From Verrucomicrobiia bacterium (GTDB lineage Bacteria; Verrucomicrobiota; Verrucomicrobiia; JABWAM01), in NCBI GenBank assembly GCA_028687435.1, contig JAQUAF010000004.1, positions 130,344-173,647 of the forward strand: DNA of 43,304 nt, in the 5' to 3' direction. Each line of letters starts with the position of its first letter. Within the stretch, counting starts at the first letter, position 1. Positions 24,806-32,896 of the stretch are shown piece after piece. Under the pieces are notes generated by a model. It did no database searches. It was not told where the DNA came from and saw only the letters and a list, made by a program, of their open reading frames with translations. Made by a program: the position numbers and the translations under genes.

Positions 24806-25873
24806 TCACAGCCCGAATTCCTTGGCATTCACCGGCAGGGCGATCGCCTTGCGATCAGGCACCTTGGCTTTGAGCAGGGCCAGTTCATCCTTGGGATCGG
24901 TCAGGGGCAACGCCGCCTGCCCTCCTTCGGTCGCGGAACGGCAGCAGGCCATCATGATTTCGAAGCCCTTGTAGGCGCTGTCGAAATTGCAGGGATGGAT
25001 CTTCTTGTCATCCAGCCAATCCGCCATGTCCTGAATGTAGGGAGGCATGTCCTGGTCGTAATTCATGGCGCCTTCGCCGCTCTGGCATCCGCCGCTCTTG
25101 GTCACCGCGCGCCAGCCGCCATTGGTCAACACCTCGGCAAAGCCCTCCGTGCCCTGCGCTCCCATCCGGCATTTGCCCCACCACTTGGCCACCTCGGGCT
25201 GGTCGGGCGCGCCCGCTCCGGCCTCATAATAGCCGCGCACGCCGTTGGCGTACTGCACCACCGCCGAGATGTAATCGGGCGACGGATGATTGTCCGCCAG
25301 TTTGCCGCGGCCGGCCGCCTGGGCCATCGCCCATTGGGCCTCGGCAAAGCCGTTGTACCAGCGGGTATAATCAATAAGATGGCTCATCATGTGGGTCATC
25401 CATCCGGTGGACGTGCCATAAACCGTATGAATCCGCCCCAGCGCGCCGCTGGCGATGATCTCCGCCACTTTCCGGTAATGAACGCCATAGCGATGCTGAT
25501 GGCTCACCACCGTCTTGATGCCCGTGCCCTTGAGCATGTCGCGCACCTGCATGCCTTCGGCCGTGGTCAGCGCCACCGGCTTTTCAAAGGCAAGCATCTT
25601 GACCTTCGCCTCGACGCCGATCTTGATCATCGGGAGACGCAGGCTGGGCAGGGTGCAAAAACAAAAGACATCGGGCTTGACCTCCTTGACCAGCTCGGCG
25701 GCGTTGGTGCTGATCTTGGGATTGCCCAGTTTGGGCGCCGCAGCTTCCAGCCGGGCCTTGTCGATGTCGCAAATCCCCGCGACCTCAAACCGGCCGTTGG
25801 CGTGAAAGGTGGTTCCATGATGCATGCCGCGCTTGCCCATGCCAACAATGACAACTTTGTAACGATTCGCCAT
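24806..25873 (-). CDS. Gfo/Idh/MocA-family NAD(P)-dependent sugar dehydrogenase
   Basis: A 355-residue cytoplasmic oxidoreductase. It opens with the Rossmann motif VVIVGMGKRGMHHG, then ICDIDKARLEAA for the nucleotide ribose, the family motif FEKPVALTTAEG, and SHQHRYGVHYRKVAEII; the C-terminal substrate domain contains HLIDYTRWYNG with a histidine and aspartate in the usual place. Substrate not shown; with the aminotransferase upstream it is likely to oxidise a sugar, probably nucleotide-linked, to a keto form. The ATG at 25873 has TTTGGAG five bases ahead; the frame is open further to 25936 but without a ribosome site. It is the second gene of the operon, 81 bp after the aminotransferase, with a terminator behind. 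Confidence 0.9.
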   Translation of the reverse strand: MANRYKVVIVGMGKRGMHHGTTFHANGRFEVAGICDIDKARLEAAAPKLGNPKISTNAAELVKEVKPDVFCFCTLPSLRLPMIKIGVEAKVKMLAFEKPVALTTAEGMQVRDMLKGTGIKTVVSHQHRYGVHYRKVAEIIASGALGRIHTVYGTSTGWMTHMMSHLIDYTRWYNGFAEAQWAMAQAAGRGKLADNHPSPDYISAVVQYANGVRGYYEAGAGAPDQPEVAKWWGKCRMGAQGTEGFAEVLTNGGWRAVTKSGGCQSGEGAMNYDQDMPPYIQDMADWLDDKKIHPCNFDSAYKGFEIMMACCRSATEGGQAALPLTDPKDELALLKAKVPDRKAIALPVNAKEFGL

Positions 25874-25954
25874 AAAAACTCCAAAAAAAGGGGAACCGGC
25901 GGGATGAAGCCCAACCGGTTCCCCAAGTTGATACAATGATTCGGGTTCTACCGA

Positions 25955-27076
25955 TCAGGCCTTCTTGTCCCACTCCATGACCTTGGCGATCACGTAGTCC
26001 ACTTCCTCGGCCGTCAATTCAGGGAACATCGGCAACGACACGCAGGTCGCGGCGTTGCGCTCGGCGTTCTCCATCGAACCGACGATCCGGGCGCCTTTGC
26101 CCCACGGATAACCAGCCTGCTTGTGGATGGCGATCGAGTAGTGCGTCTTGGCATCCACCCCGTTGTCCACCAGGAACTTGACCAACTGGTCGCGTTGCTC
26201 GGGCTTTTTGGTTTCGATCACATAAAGATGAAACACATGCCGGTAGCCGGGAGTCTCGTACGGAAGCGTGAAGCTCTTGGCGCCCTTGAATCCGGCGGTG
26301 TAACGGGCCGCCCACTTGCGGCGCTGGTCGTTCCCGGCGTGGATATGCTTCATCTTGGCGCTCAGGATTCCGGCGTGCAGATCGTCCAGACGGCTGTTGA
26401 AGCCGAAGCTGTGCACATTGCGCGCGTTGGAACCGTGGTTGTGCAACATGCGAACCTTTTTGTCGATCTCGGGATTGTTCGTCACAATCGCGCCGCTGTC
26501 GCCGAAGGTGCCGAGATTCTTCTGAATGATGAAGCTGGTCGTGGCCGCTTCGCTCAACTCGCCGATCTTGAAGCCGTCGCCGGCGGCGTCAAACGCCTGG
26601 GCGTTGTCTTCGACAATCATCAGCTTGTGCTTGTCGGCAATCTTGCGGATGGCCTTCATGTCCGCGCACTGGCCGTACAGGTGCACCGGAATGATGGCTT
26701 TGGTCTTGGGCGTGATGGCCGCCTCGATCTTGGCGGGATCAATGCACTTGGTCTTGGGATCGCAGTCCACAAAAACCGCCGTGGCGCCGGCGATCCAGAT
26801 CGCTTCCGCAGTCGCAAAGAAAGTGTTGGGATGGGTGATGACTTCATCGCCGGCTCCAATGCCGAGGGCCATCAACACCAGCCAGATCGCATCGGTTCCA
26901 TTGCCCACGCCAATCGCGTGCTTGGTTCCGGAAAACTCCGCCAATTCCTTCTCAAACTGTTTGAGCATCGGTCCCTGAACGTATCCGCCGCTCATCAGAA
27001 CCTTCTGGATGTTGGCATCAATCTCCGCCTTGATATTCTGATACTGGCGGACGTGTCCGTAGAATCCTACTTTCAT
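25955..27076 (-). CDS. DegT/DnrJ/EryC1/StrS-family PLP aminotransferase
   Basis: A 373-residue sugar aminotransferase. Seen: SGGYVQGPMLKQFEKELAEFSGTKHAIGVGNGTDAI, THPNTFFATAEAI, VHLYGQCADM, VEDNAQAFDA with the aspartate that holds the pyridine ring, and SFIIQKNLGTFGDSGAIVTN with the PLP lysine; then HNHGSNARNVHSFGFNSRLDDLHAGIL, typical of the family, and the C-terminal substrate region. It transfers an amino group from glutamate to a keto sugar. Paired with the dehydrogenase it could form an amino sugar for a surface glycan, but no nucleotide-sugar or glycosyltransferase gene is next to it. Ribosome site AGAGGAG ten bases before ATG. Confidence 0.92.
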   Translation of the reverse strand: MKVGFYGHVRQYQNIKAEIDANIQKVLMSGGYVQGPMLKQFEKELAEFSGTKHAIGVGNGTDAIWLVLMALGIGAGDEVITHPNTFFATAEAIWIAGATAVFVDCDPKTKCIDPAKIEAAITPKTKAIIPVHLYGQCADMKAIRKIADKHKLMIVEDNAQAFDAAGDGFKIGELSEAATTSFIIQKNLGTFGDSGAIVTNNPEIDKKVRMLHNHGSNARNVHSFGFNSRLDDLHAGILSAKMKHIHAGNDQRRKWAARYTAGFKGAKSFTLPYETPGYRHVFHLYVIETKKPEQRDQLVKFLVDNGVDAKTHYSIAIHKQAGYPWGKGARIVGSMENAERNAATCVSLPMFPELTAEEVDYVIAKVMEWDKKA

Positions 27077-27112
27077 ATGTGTGTGTCTCCTCTGGTTAAG
27101 GTTGAACCGACT

Positions 27113-27141
27113 TCATTATGGTCTGCAAACCAACTTGTAAA
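27113..27141 (-). promoter_or_regulatory. Sigma70-type promoter of aminotransferase operon
   Basis: On the minus strand TTTACA (27141-27136), a 17-bp spacer, TAATGA (27118-27113), about 37 bp ahead of the ATG at 27076. Confidence 0.6.
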
Positions 27142-27257
27142 GAAAAACCTCTGCGCAAAAACAATGAAACAGTTTGCGCAACAACCGGACGGTTCCCTCC
27201 TTGACACCCCCCCGCGGACATCCCAAAAATCAAATCTCAACCCTCCCCCCGCCCCTT

Positions 27258-28211
27258 ATGAAAAATCCCTTCCTGAAAACCGTCTTCCATGTCATTCGTC
27301 CCGCCTTGTGCCTTTTCGCCCTTCTCGCCTGCCATTCCCTCGCCGCCGGCGATTTCATCGTGTTGGAGACAGAGCCGGAAGGCGGCGCCAAGGCGGTGGA
27401 GGGAGACCCGGCCGCCGCCGGCAAAACGTTCTCTCCCATGTCCACCTTCAAGATCATCATCGCCTGGGCCGCCCTTGAAACCGGAACCGCCACCCCCGCC
27501 ACCACGCATCGTTGCACGGACCGGTTCATCCCCGGCGCCCCGCGCGACCTGACCATGGCCAATGCCTTGTTCTTCTCCAGCAACCAGTATTTTGTCTGGT
27601 TGACAAAAAAAATGGGCGCCAATACCGTCGCCAGTTTTTTAAACCGCAGCGAACTTCTCGGCCATGACACCCCGGAAAACTGGCTCGCCGAGGGGCTGGA
27701 TTCCGTCGTCCATGCGGGCAATCTTCAAGTCAGCCCCAACCAGCAACACGCCTTCATTTTGCGCGTGATGAAAGGACAACTCGCCTCCAGCCAAAAAATC
27801 CAATCCCAACTGCTCGAATGCATGGTCTGGCCCTCCGGGGAAAAAGACATCCTGCTCTATGGCAAAACCGGCTCATCAACCGGCCTGGCGTGGTTCAACG
27901 GATTCGGCGGTAAAAAAGACCAATTCAAAGCGGTGACCGTGCTGTTGAAAGGCAAGGACGCCAATCGCGACCGGGCCATCCGCCATTTTTACGCCCGCTT
28001 CGGGCTCAAACCTCCCAATCTCTCTCCTGAGGCTCTCGCAAAACAACGAAGCTTGATAAACTATTTCGAAAGATCTGCGCTCCATCCCTGCACCTGCGAA
28101 GCCCATCGGCGGCCATGCTTCTTTCTGAATTCCTCCGCCTTTTCTTCGCACGATTTAAAAAATCCCATCCACTCATCCCGCGTTCGGGGAGGTTGGGAGC
28201 GCTCCACATAA
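27258..28211 (+). CDS. Class D beta-lactamase-like / penicillin-binding transpeptidase-like exported protein
   Basis: A 317-residue exported serine acyltransferase. The signal region PALCLFALLACHSLAAG could be cut by signal peptidase I or act as a lipobox (LLAC). The active-site motif STFK (62-65) within MSTFKIIIAWAALETG is the exact OXA form, followed by SSN at 107-109 where OXA enzymes have SxV and PBPs SxN, then NLQVSPNQQHAFILRVMKGQLASSQKIQS and YGKTGSSTGLAWFNGF (KTG 203-205), both OXA-like. It could hydrolyse beta-lactams or act on cell wall. The last 45 or so residues, from about 28075, run antisense through the next gene, are Cys/His/Arg-rich and have no family resemblance; the original stop was probably lost. 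Confidence 0.72.
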   Translation: MKNPFLKTVFHVIRPALCLFALLACHSLAAGDFIVLETEPEGGAKAVEGDPAAAGKTFSPMSTFKIIIAWAALETGTATPATTHRCTDRFIPGAPRDLTMANALFFSSNQYFVWLTKKMGANTVASFLNRSELLGHDTPENWLAEGLDSVVHAGNLQVSPNQQHAFILRVMKGQLASSQKIQSQLLECMVWPSGEKDILLYGKTGSSTGLAWFNGFGGKKDQFKAVTVLLKGKDANRDRAIRHFYARFGLKPPNLSPEALAKQRSLINYFERSALHPCTCEAHRRPCFFLNSSAFSSHDLKNPIHSSRVRGGWERST

Positions 28212-28870
28212 GCAACAAGCCATGCCAACCCCAAAAAACTGATCTGTCGGGCCTCATCCTTGGAAACATGTTGATCCAACCATGCGCTGGCCCGTGGATA
28301 CCGGCGCGGAAAATCCACCGGCATCCGGCGGGTGAGTGGAATCTCGTAGGTCACCTCTCGTCCGTTGCAGGCAAACAGGCTCAAAGGCGCAAGTTTTTCG
28401 CCCCAGCCGGGCAATCCCCCCAAGGAAGCGGCATAACAACAATCCACCAATACCGCCCGGTTCGAGACGATGCCTTCGCTCAAATTCCCAAGCCAATCAC
28501 TCCATCGGCCCCGCTGGCCATCGACAAACTCCCATCCACCCTGCGGCGATTGGTAGGATGCAAGATAGAGAATGCCACCCTGTGCGCCGCAGACTCCGGA
28601 CATATCCTTTAAAAATTGAGCGAATGACCCGGGCGTTCCGTCCTCCAATGTCCGTCCCACCTTCAAACCCGGGTACCATTCGCGCAGGGTTTCTCTCACA
28701 ACCTTTTCCGTGGTCAGCCACCCCGTCAGGGGAGGATACTGGGTATAACGGGCGTTGACAAAACTATCATAGGTCATCTCCGTTTTCTCTTCCTGCCGCG
28801 CGGCATCCTGCCCTCCCGCCAGGGAGGCGAAAAACATTCCCAATCCAAAAATCAAAAATTTCAAGGTCAT
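28061..28870 (-). CDS. Exported caspase-like (peptidase C14 fold) protein, probably inactive
   Basis: A 269-residue protein with a signal peptide (KFLIFGLGMFFASLAGG). The region 50-150 has the order of a caspase p20 domain: VVRETLREWYPGLKVGRTLEDGTPGSFAQFLKDM, then ILYLASYQSPQGGWEFVDG, then AVLVDCCYAASLGGLPGW, where DCCYA corresponds to the D-x-C nucleophile site (C145). In active caspases and metacaspases the middle part is YxxGHG; here it reads ASYQ, so the catalytic histidine is missing. This is my own reading of a distant likeness, with no search behind it. The C terminus, EWMGFFKSCEEKAEEFRKKHG, looks coding. It overlaps the end of the beta-lactamase-like gene by 151 bp in the opposite sense. 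Confidence 0.5.
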   Translation of the reverse strand: MTLKFLIFGLGMFFASLAGGQDAARQEEKTEMTYDSFVNARYTQYPPLTGWLTTEKVVRETLREWYPGLKVGRTLEDGTPGSFAQFLKDMSGVCGAQGGILYLASYQSPQGGWEFVDGQRGRWSDWLGNLSEGIVSNRAVLVDCCYAASLGGLPGWGEKLAPLSLFACNGREVTYEIPLTRRMPVDFPRRYPRASAWLDQHVSKDEARQISFLGLAWLVAYVERSQPPRTRDEWMGFFKSCEEKAEEFRKKHGRRWASQVQGWSADLSK

Positions 28871-28973
28871 GTCCAAACGCTAAACAGCCCGCCGCCCGGT
28901 CGCAATCCAATTGGCGGGCCCAAACCAATTTTTTGGCTTGCCGGAACAATGACTAACGGGAAAACTGGAGGCT

Positions 28974-31541
28974 ATGGTTAATTTTCTACGTTTCTCCATC
29001 ATCCCGCAGCTCCCCCCCCAGTTGGAACCCCTCCGTGAACTTGCCTTCAACCTGTGGTTCAGTTGGGAACCCGAGGCTGTGGCCCTTTTCAAGGCGGTGG
29101 ATCCCGACCTCTGGGAAAAATGTTATCACAACCCGGTCAAACTCCTCCAACGGGTTCGTCAGGCGCGGCTGACCGAACTCGCCACCGACGATCCTTTCCT
29201 CCGGCGGCTCAGCCAGATCATCCAGCGGCTGCGTCAATACATGGGCGCCAAAGACACTTGGTACGCTAAAAACCGTCCGGGGTCGCTGCCGGGTCCAATC
29301 GCCTATTTTTCCGCGGAATTCGGCTTTCATGAATCCATCCCTGACTATTCAGGCGGTCTGGGCATCCTGGCGGGCGACCATTGCAAGGCGGCCAGCGATC
29401 TCGGCCTTCCCTTTGTTGCGATCGGTCTTCTTTACCGCTGCGGCTATTTCATCCAGCACCTGAACAAGGAAGGATGGCAGGAGGCCATCCCCATGAATCT
29501 CAGCTTCAACGAGCTTCCCATTACCGAAGCCCGGCGCGCCGATGGAACCCCCATCACCACGCAGGTCACCATTCTTGACCGCCCCGTCACCATCCGCATC
29601 TGGGAGGTCAAGGTGGGACGGATCATCATGTACGCCCTGGACACCGATGTGCCGGAAAATCGCGAGGAGGATCGGGCCATCACCAGCGAACTCTACGGCG
29701 GCGACCTCGAAATGCGCATCCGCCAGGAAATCGTTCTCGGCATCGGCGGCGTCCGCGCCCTGAAAGCCCTCGGCATCAAACCCTCCGTCTTCCACATGAA
29801 TGAGGGACACGCGGCTTTCCTCGGCATCGAGCGCATCCGGGATATCATGGCGGAGGACCATGTCGAGTTTTACACCGCCCAGCAGTCCGCCACAGTCTCC
29901 AATATCTTCACCACCCACACCCCTGTGCCGGCCGGCAACGACAGCTTCAGTCCGGACCTGATGAACCGCTACTTCGGCCACTACATCCGCGAACTCGGCA
30001 TCGATATCGACGAGTTCATGAAATTCGGACGCCCTTGGCTGCACCAGCCCAATGAACCCTTCAGCATGACCATTCTCGGACTGCGCATGTCCCGCCGCTC
30101 CAATGGCGTAAGCGCGCGCCACGGCGAGGTTTCCCGAAAAATGTGGTTGAACGTCTGGCCGGGCGCGCCCGTCCAGGAAATCCCCATCATCAGCATCACC
30201 AACGGTGTCCACCTGCAAACCTGGCTGGCCAGCGAAATGCGAAACCTCTACGAAAAATATTTCGGCGCCGGCTGGCAGCAACGCATCAGCAACCCCGACC
30301 TCTGGCGCCGGGTCAGCGACATCCCCGACGAGGAACTCTGGCAGACCCACCTGGGGTTGAAAAAGAAACTCGTCGAATTCGTGCGCCGCCGCGTCAAGGC
30401 GCAGCGCATCCGCCAGGGCGAATCCCCCGACCGGATCCGCGCCGCCGACCACCTGCTCGATCCCGATGTGCTGACCATCGGCTTCGCACGGCGATTCGCC
30501 ACCTACAAGCGCGCCACCCTGCTCTTCAAGGACATGCAACGCTTCAAGGCGCTGATCCACAACGCGGACCGCCCCATCCAGATCATCATGGCCGGCAAAG
30601 CCCACCCGCGCGACGACGCCGGAAAACGCTTCATCCAGCAAATCTTCAACCTCATGCACCAACCCGACTTCGAGGGCCGGGTGGTCTTCGTGGAGGATTA
30701 CGACAGCAACGTGGCCCGTCACCTGGTGCAGGGCGTGGACATCTGGTTGAACAATCCCCTGCGCCCCTTGGAAGCCAGCGGCACCAGCGGCCAGAAAGTG
30801 GGGCCCAACGGCGGCGTCAACCTCAGCGTGCTCGACGGCTGGTGGATCGAATGCCACAATGGCAAAAATGGATGGGCCATCGGCCCCGATATCCCGGACA
30901 AGGCTGCCGATTACCAGGATGAGGTGGACTCCAGCGCCCTTTACAACATTCTCGAACAGCAGGCCGTCCCCCTCTATTACACCAAGCCGGATGGACGCCT
31001 GCCCTTGGCCTGGCTCAATCTCATGCGCGAATCCATCCGCTCCGTCTCGCCAGTCTTCAATACCTGGCGCATGGTGCAGGAGTACGCCGAAACCTTCTAC
31101 ATTCCCGCGGCGGCCGGCAAAACCCGCCTCATGGCCAGCAACTACAAGGAAGCGCGCGAACTGGCGGAATGGAAAAAGGATGTCCGCCGCGCATGGCCGC
31201 AGGTCGCCGTGCGGGAGATCGCATGCGATCATCCCCACCCCTTCGGCATCGTCGTGGGCGAAAAAATCTCCATCCGCGCCAAGGTTTTCCTGGGCGAAAT
31301 CAACCCCGACAACGTGCTGGTGGAGGTTTATTACGGCGAGGCCAATGACGGCGAACTGAGCCAGCCCGCCACCAACTTCCTGGAAATGAAAAACCGCGAC
31401 AGCGACGGCAGCTATTGGTACACCGGAACCATCGACGCCACCGAAAGCGGCGCCTACGGTTTCAATGTCCGTGTCCTGCCCACCCATCGCAACCTCAACC
31501 AAAAACACGAGTTGCGGCTGTTCGCCTGGGGCCAGGCTTGA
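28974..31541 (+). CDS. glgP: Alpha-glucan phosphorylase, short (GT35, DUF3417-containing) type
   Basis: Phosphorolyses alpha-1,4-glucan such as glycogen to glucose-1-phosphate, in the cytoplasm. An 855-residue protein: N-terminal LAFNLWFSWEPEAVALFKAVDPDLWE (DUF3417), IAYFSAEFGFHESIPDYSGGLGILAGDHCKAASDLGLP, FHMNEGHAAFLGIERIR, THTPVPAGND, RRFATYKRATLLF, MAGKAHPRDD, NPLRPLEASGTSGQKVGPNGGVNLSVLDGWW with the PLP lysine in GTSGQK. The C-terminal 100 residues resemble an immunoglobulin-like glucan-binding part. Ribosome site TGGAGG just before the ATG. It is followed with a 4-bp overlap by the ATP-grasp-like gene. Confidence 0.95.
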   Translation: MVNFLRFSIIPQLPPQLEPLRELAFNLWFSWEPEAVALFKAVDPDLWEKCYHNPVKLLQRVRQARLTELATDDPFLRRLSQIIQRLRQYMGAKDTWYAKNRPGSLPGPIAYFSAEFGFHESIPDYSGGLGILAGDHCKAASDLGLPFVAIGLLYRCGYFIQHLNKEGWQEAIPMNLSFNELPITEARRADGTPITTQVTILDRPVTIRIWEVKVGRIIMYALDTDVPENREEDRAITSELYGGDLEMRIRQEIVLGIGGVRALKALGIKPSVFHMNEGHAAFLGIERIRDIMAEDHVEFYTAQQSATVSNIFTTHTPVPAGNDSFSPDLMNRYFGHYIRELGIDIDEFMKFGRPWLHQPNEPFSMTILGLRMSRRSNGVSARHGEVSRKMWLNVWPGAPVQEIPIISITNGVHLQTWLASEMRNLYEKYFGAGWQQRISNPDLWRRVSDIPDEELWQTHLGLKKKLVEFVRRRVKAQRIRQGESPDRIRAADHLLDPDVLTIGFARRFATYKRATLLFKDMQRFKALIHNADRPIQIIMAGKAHPRDDAGKRFIQQIFNLMHQPDFEGRVVFVEDYDSNVARHLVQGVDIWLNNPLRPLEASGTSGQKVGPNGGVNLSVLDGWWIECHNGKNGWAIGPDIPDKAADYQDEVDSSALYNILEQQAVPLYYTKPDGRLPLAWLNLMRESIRSVSPVFNTWRMVQEYAETFYIPAAAGKTRLMASNYKEARELAEWKKDVRRAWPQVAVREIACDHPHPFGIVVGEKISIRAKVFLGEINPDNVLVEVYYGEANDGELSQPATNFLEMKNRDSDGSYWYTGTIDATESGAYGFNVRVLPTHRNLNQKHELRLFAWGQA

Positions 31542-32884
31542 CGCCGGGGGAAAAAGCCCGCGCCCTGCGCGGCGCATTGCCGGACAACGGACTGTTCCAG
31601 GATAAATCCTGGCGCATGGCGGCTGATCCGCTCCCGCTTCCCGCCACCCTGCAAAACCAGATCAAATCGCTGGGACCGCGGTTGCTGGCCTTTTACAAGG
31701 CGTGCAATCTTCTCCATCGCCAAAGCGTGGAAGGCAGACAACCCGCATGGATCGTGCAATACCTTGACGCGGGCAAACCGCCGGCGGTCATCGCAATGGG
31801 ACGGGAAAAGGCATGGAAAAACGACCTGCCCATCGTCATTCGCCCCGATTTGCTTTGGACTGAGGAAGGACTTGCTCTGACCGAATTGGATTCCGTCCCC
31901 GGAGGCATCGGCCTCACCGCCTGGCTGCAACAAGCCTATCAAATCATCGGCCACCCCGCCCCGGCGCCCGGCGTTGCGGACGGCTTCCGCCAAGCCCTGC
32001 TCTCCCTGTGCGCGGCGCCTCCCTGTCACATTGCAATCGTCGTTTCCGAAGAATCGCGCGATTATCGTCCTGAAATGGAATGGCTGGCCGCCCGCTATGC
32101 CGCCGCACAAGGAGAAAACCTTCTCTGGTCCATCGCCCGTCCCGAAGATCTGTCCTTTGCTCCGGATGGAACCGTGCTGTTGAATCAGCGTCCGGTTCAT
32201 CTGCTCTACCGTTTCTTTGAGTTCTTCGACCTCCCCAACATTGCCCATGCCGAAAAGCTCATCGCTTCGGCGGCGGCCGGCAAAATCCGGATCACCCCTC
32301 CCTGCAAACCCCAGCTCGAGGAAAAACTCTGGATGGCGCTCTTCTGGTTCCCCCAACTCGCGGACTTCTGGCGCCGGGAACTCGGCGGCCGCTATTTTCG
32401 GGATCTTCAACAAATCATCCCCTTCACCTGGCTGCTGGACCCCAGCCCTCTTCCACCCCATGCCTCCATCCCGCGTCTCGACATCCATGACTGGAACCAA
32501 CTCGCCCGCTTCTCCCAGAAACAGCGCGACCTGGTCCTGAAAATTTCCGGGTTCTCCGAAAAAGCCTGGGGCAGCCGCGGGGTTTTTATCGGCAGCGACA
32601 TGCCCAGCCAGGAATGGGAAACCGCCGTCAAACAGGCGCTGGCTGATTTTCCGCATCATCCCCACATCCTTCAACCCCGCGCCAAAACCAAACTCGTCGA
32701 ACATTCCTGGTACGATTTCGACCGAAACGAAATGATCCCCATGCGGGGACGCGTCCGCCTTTGCCCCTACTATTTTGCCGCCAGCCAGCATATCCAACTT
32801 GGCGGAACTCTCGCCACCCTCTGCCCCGCCGACAAAAAAGTCATCCACGGCATGCGCGACGCCATCCTGACTGTTTGCGGATAG
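31538..32884 (+). CDS. ATP-grasp-like protein coupled to glgP
   Basis: A 448-residue cytoplasmic protein. Features: IVIRPDLLWTEEGLALTELDSVPGGIGLTAWL (residues 105-135), recalling the metal/ATP site of glutathionylspermidine-synthase-type ATP-grasp enzymes; LVLKISGFSEKAWGSRGVFIG near 340, like the lysine-and-glycine-rich lid of that fold; then ALADFPHHPHILQPRAKTKLVEHSWYDFDRN and RLCPYYFAASQ. It would be an ATP-dependent ligase or kinase; substrate unknown. No ATG fits the front: the TTG at 31538 overlaps the glgP stop as TTGA, so translation is probably coupled; ATG at 31616 is the alternative. Close link to glgP suggests a role in glycogen metabolism. Confidence 0.6.
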   Translation: MTPGEKARALRGALPDNGLFQDKSWRMAADPLPLPATLQNQIKSLGPRLLAFYKACNLLHRQSVEGRQPAWIVQYLDAGKPPAVIAMGREKAWKNDLPIVIRPDLLWTEEGLALTELDSVPGGIGLTAWLQQAYQIIGHPAPAPGVADGFRQALLSLCAAPPCHIAIVVSEESRDYRPEMEWLAARYAAAQGENLLWSIARPEDLSFAPDGTVLLNQRPVHLLYRFFEFFDLPNIAHAEKLIASAAAGKIRITPPCKPQLEEKLWMALFWFPQLADFWRRELGGRYFRDLQQIIPFTWLLDPSPLPPHASIPRLDIHDWNQLARFSQKQRDLVLKISGFSEKAWGSRGVFIGSDMPSQEWETAVKQALADFPHHPHILQPRAKTKLVEHSWYDFDRNEMIPMRGRVRLCPYYFAASQHIQLGGTLATLCPADKKVIHGMRDAILTVCG

Positions 32885-32896
32885 GTTGTTGGAAAA

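Noticed and set aside
26123..27478. A 451-codon plus-strand frame over the aminotransferase
   Set aside because: Antisense shadow of a conserved enzyme.
29349..31577. A 742-codon open frame antisense to glgP
   Set aside because: It mirrors the conserved phosphorylase codons in a GC-rich gene; its residues are low-complexity Val/Gly/Asp/His and match no family.
31454..32848. A 464-codon minus-strand frame over the ATP-grasp-like gene
   Set aside because: Shadow of the plus-strand gene, which has motif structure and coupling to glgP.
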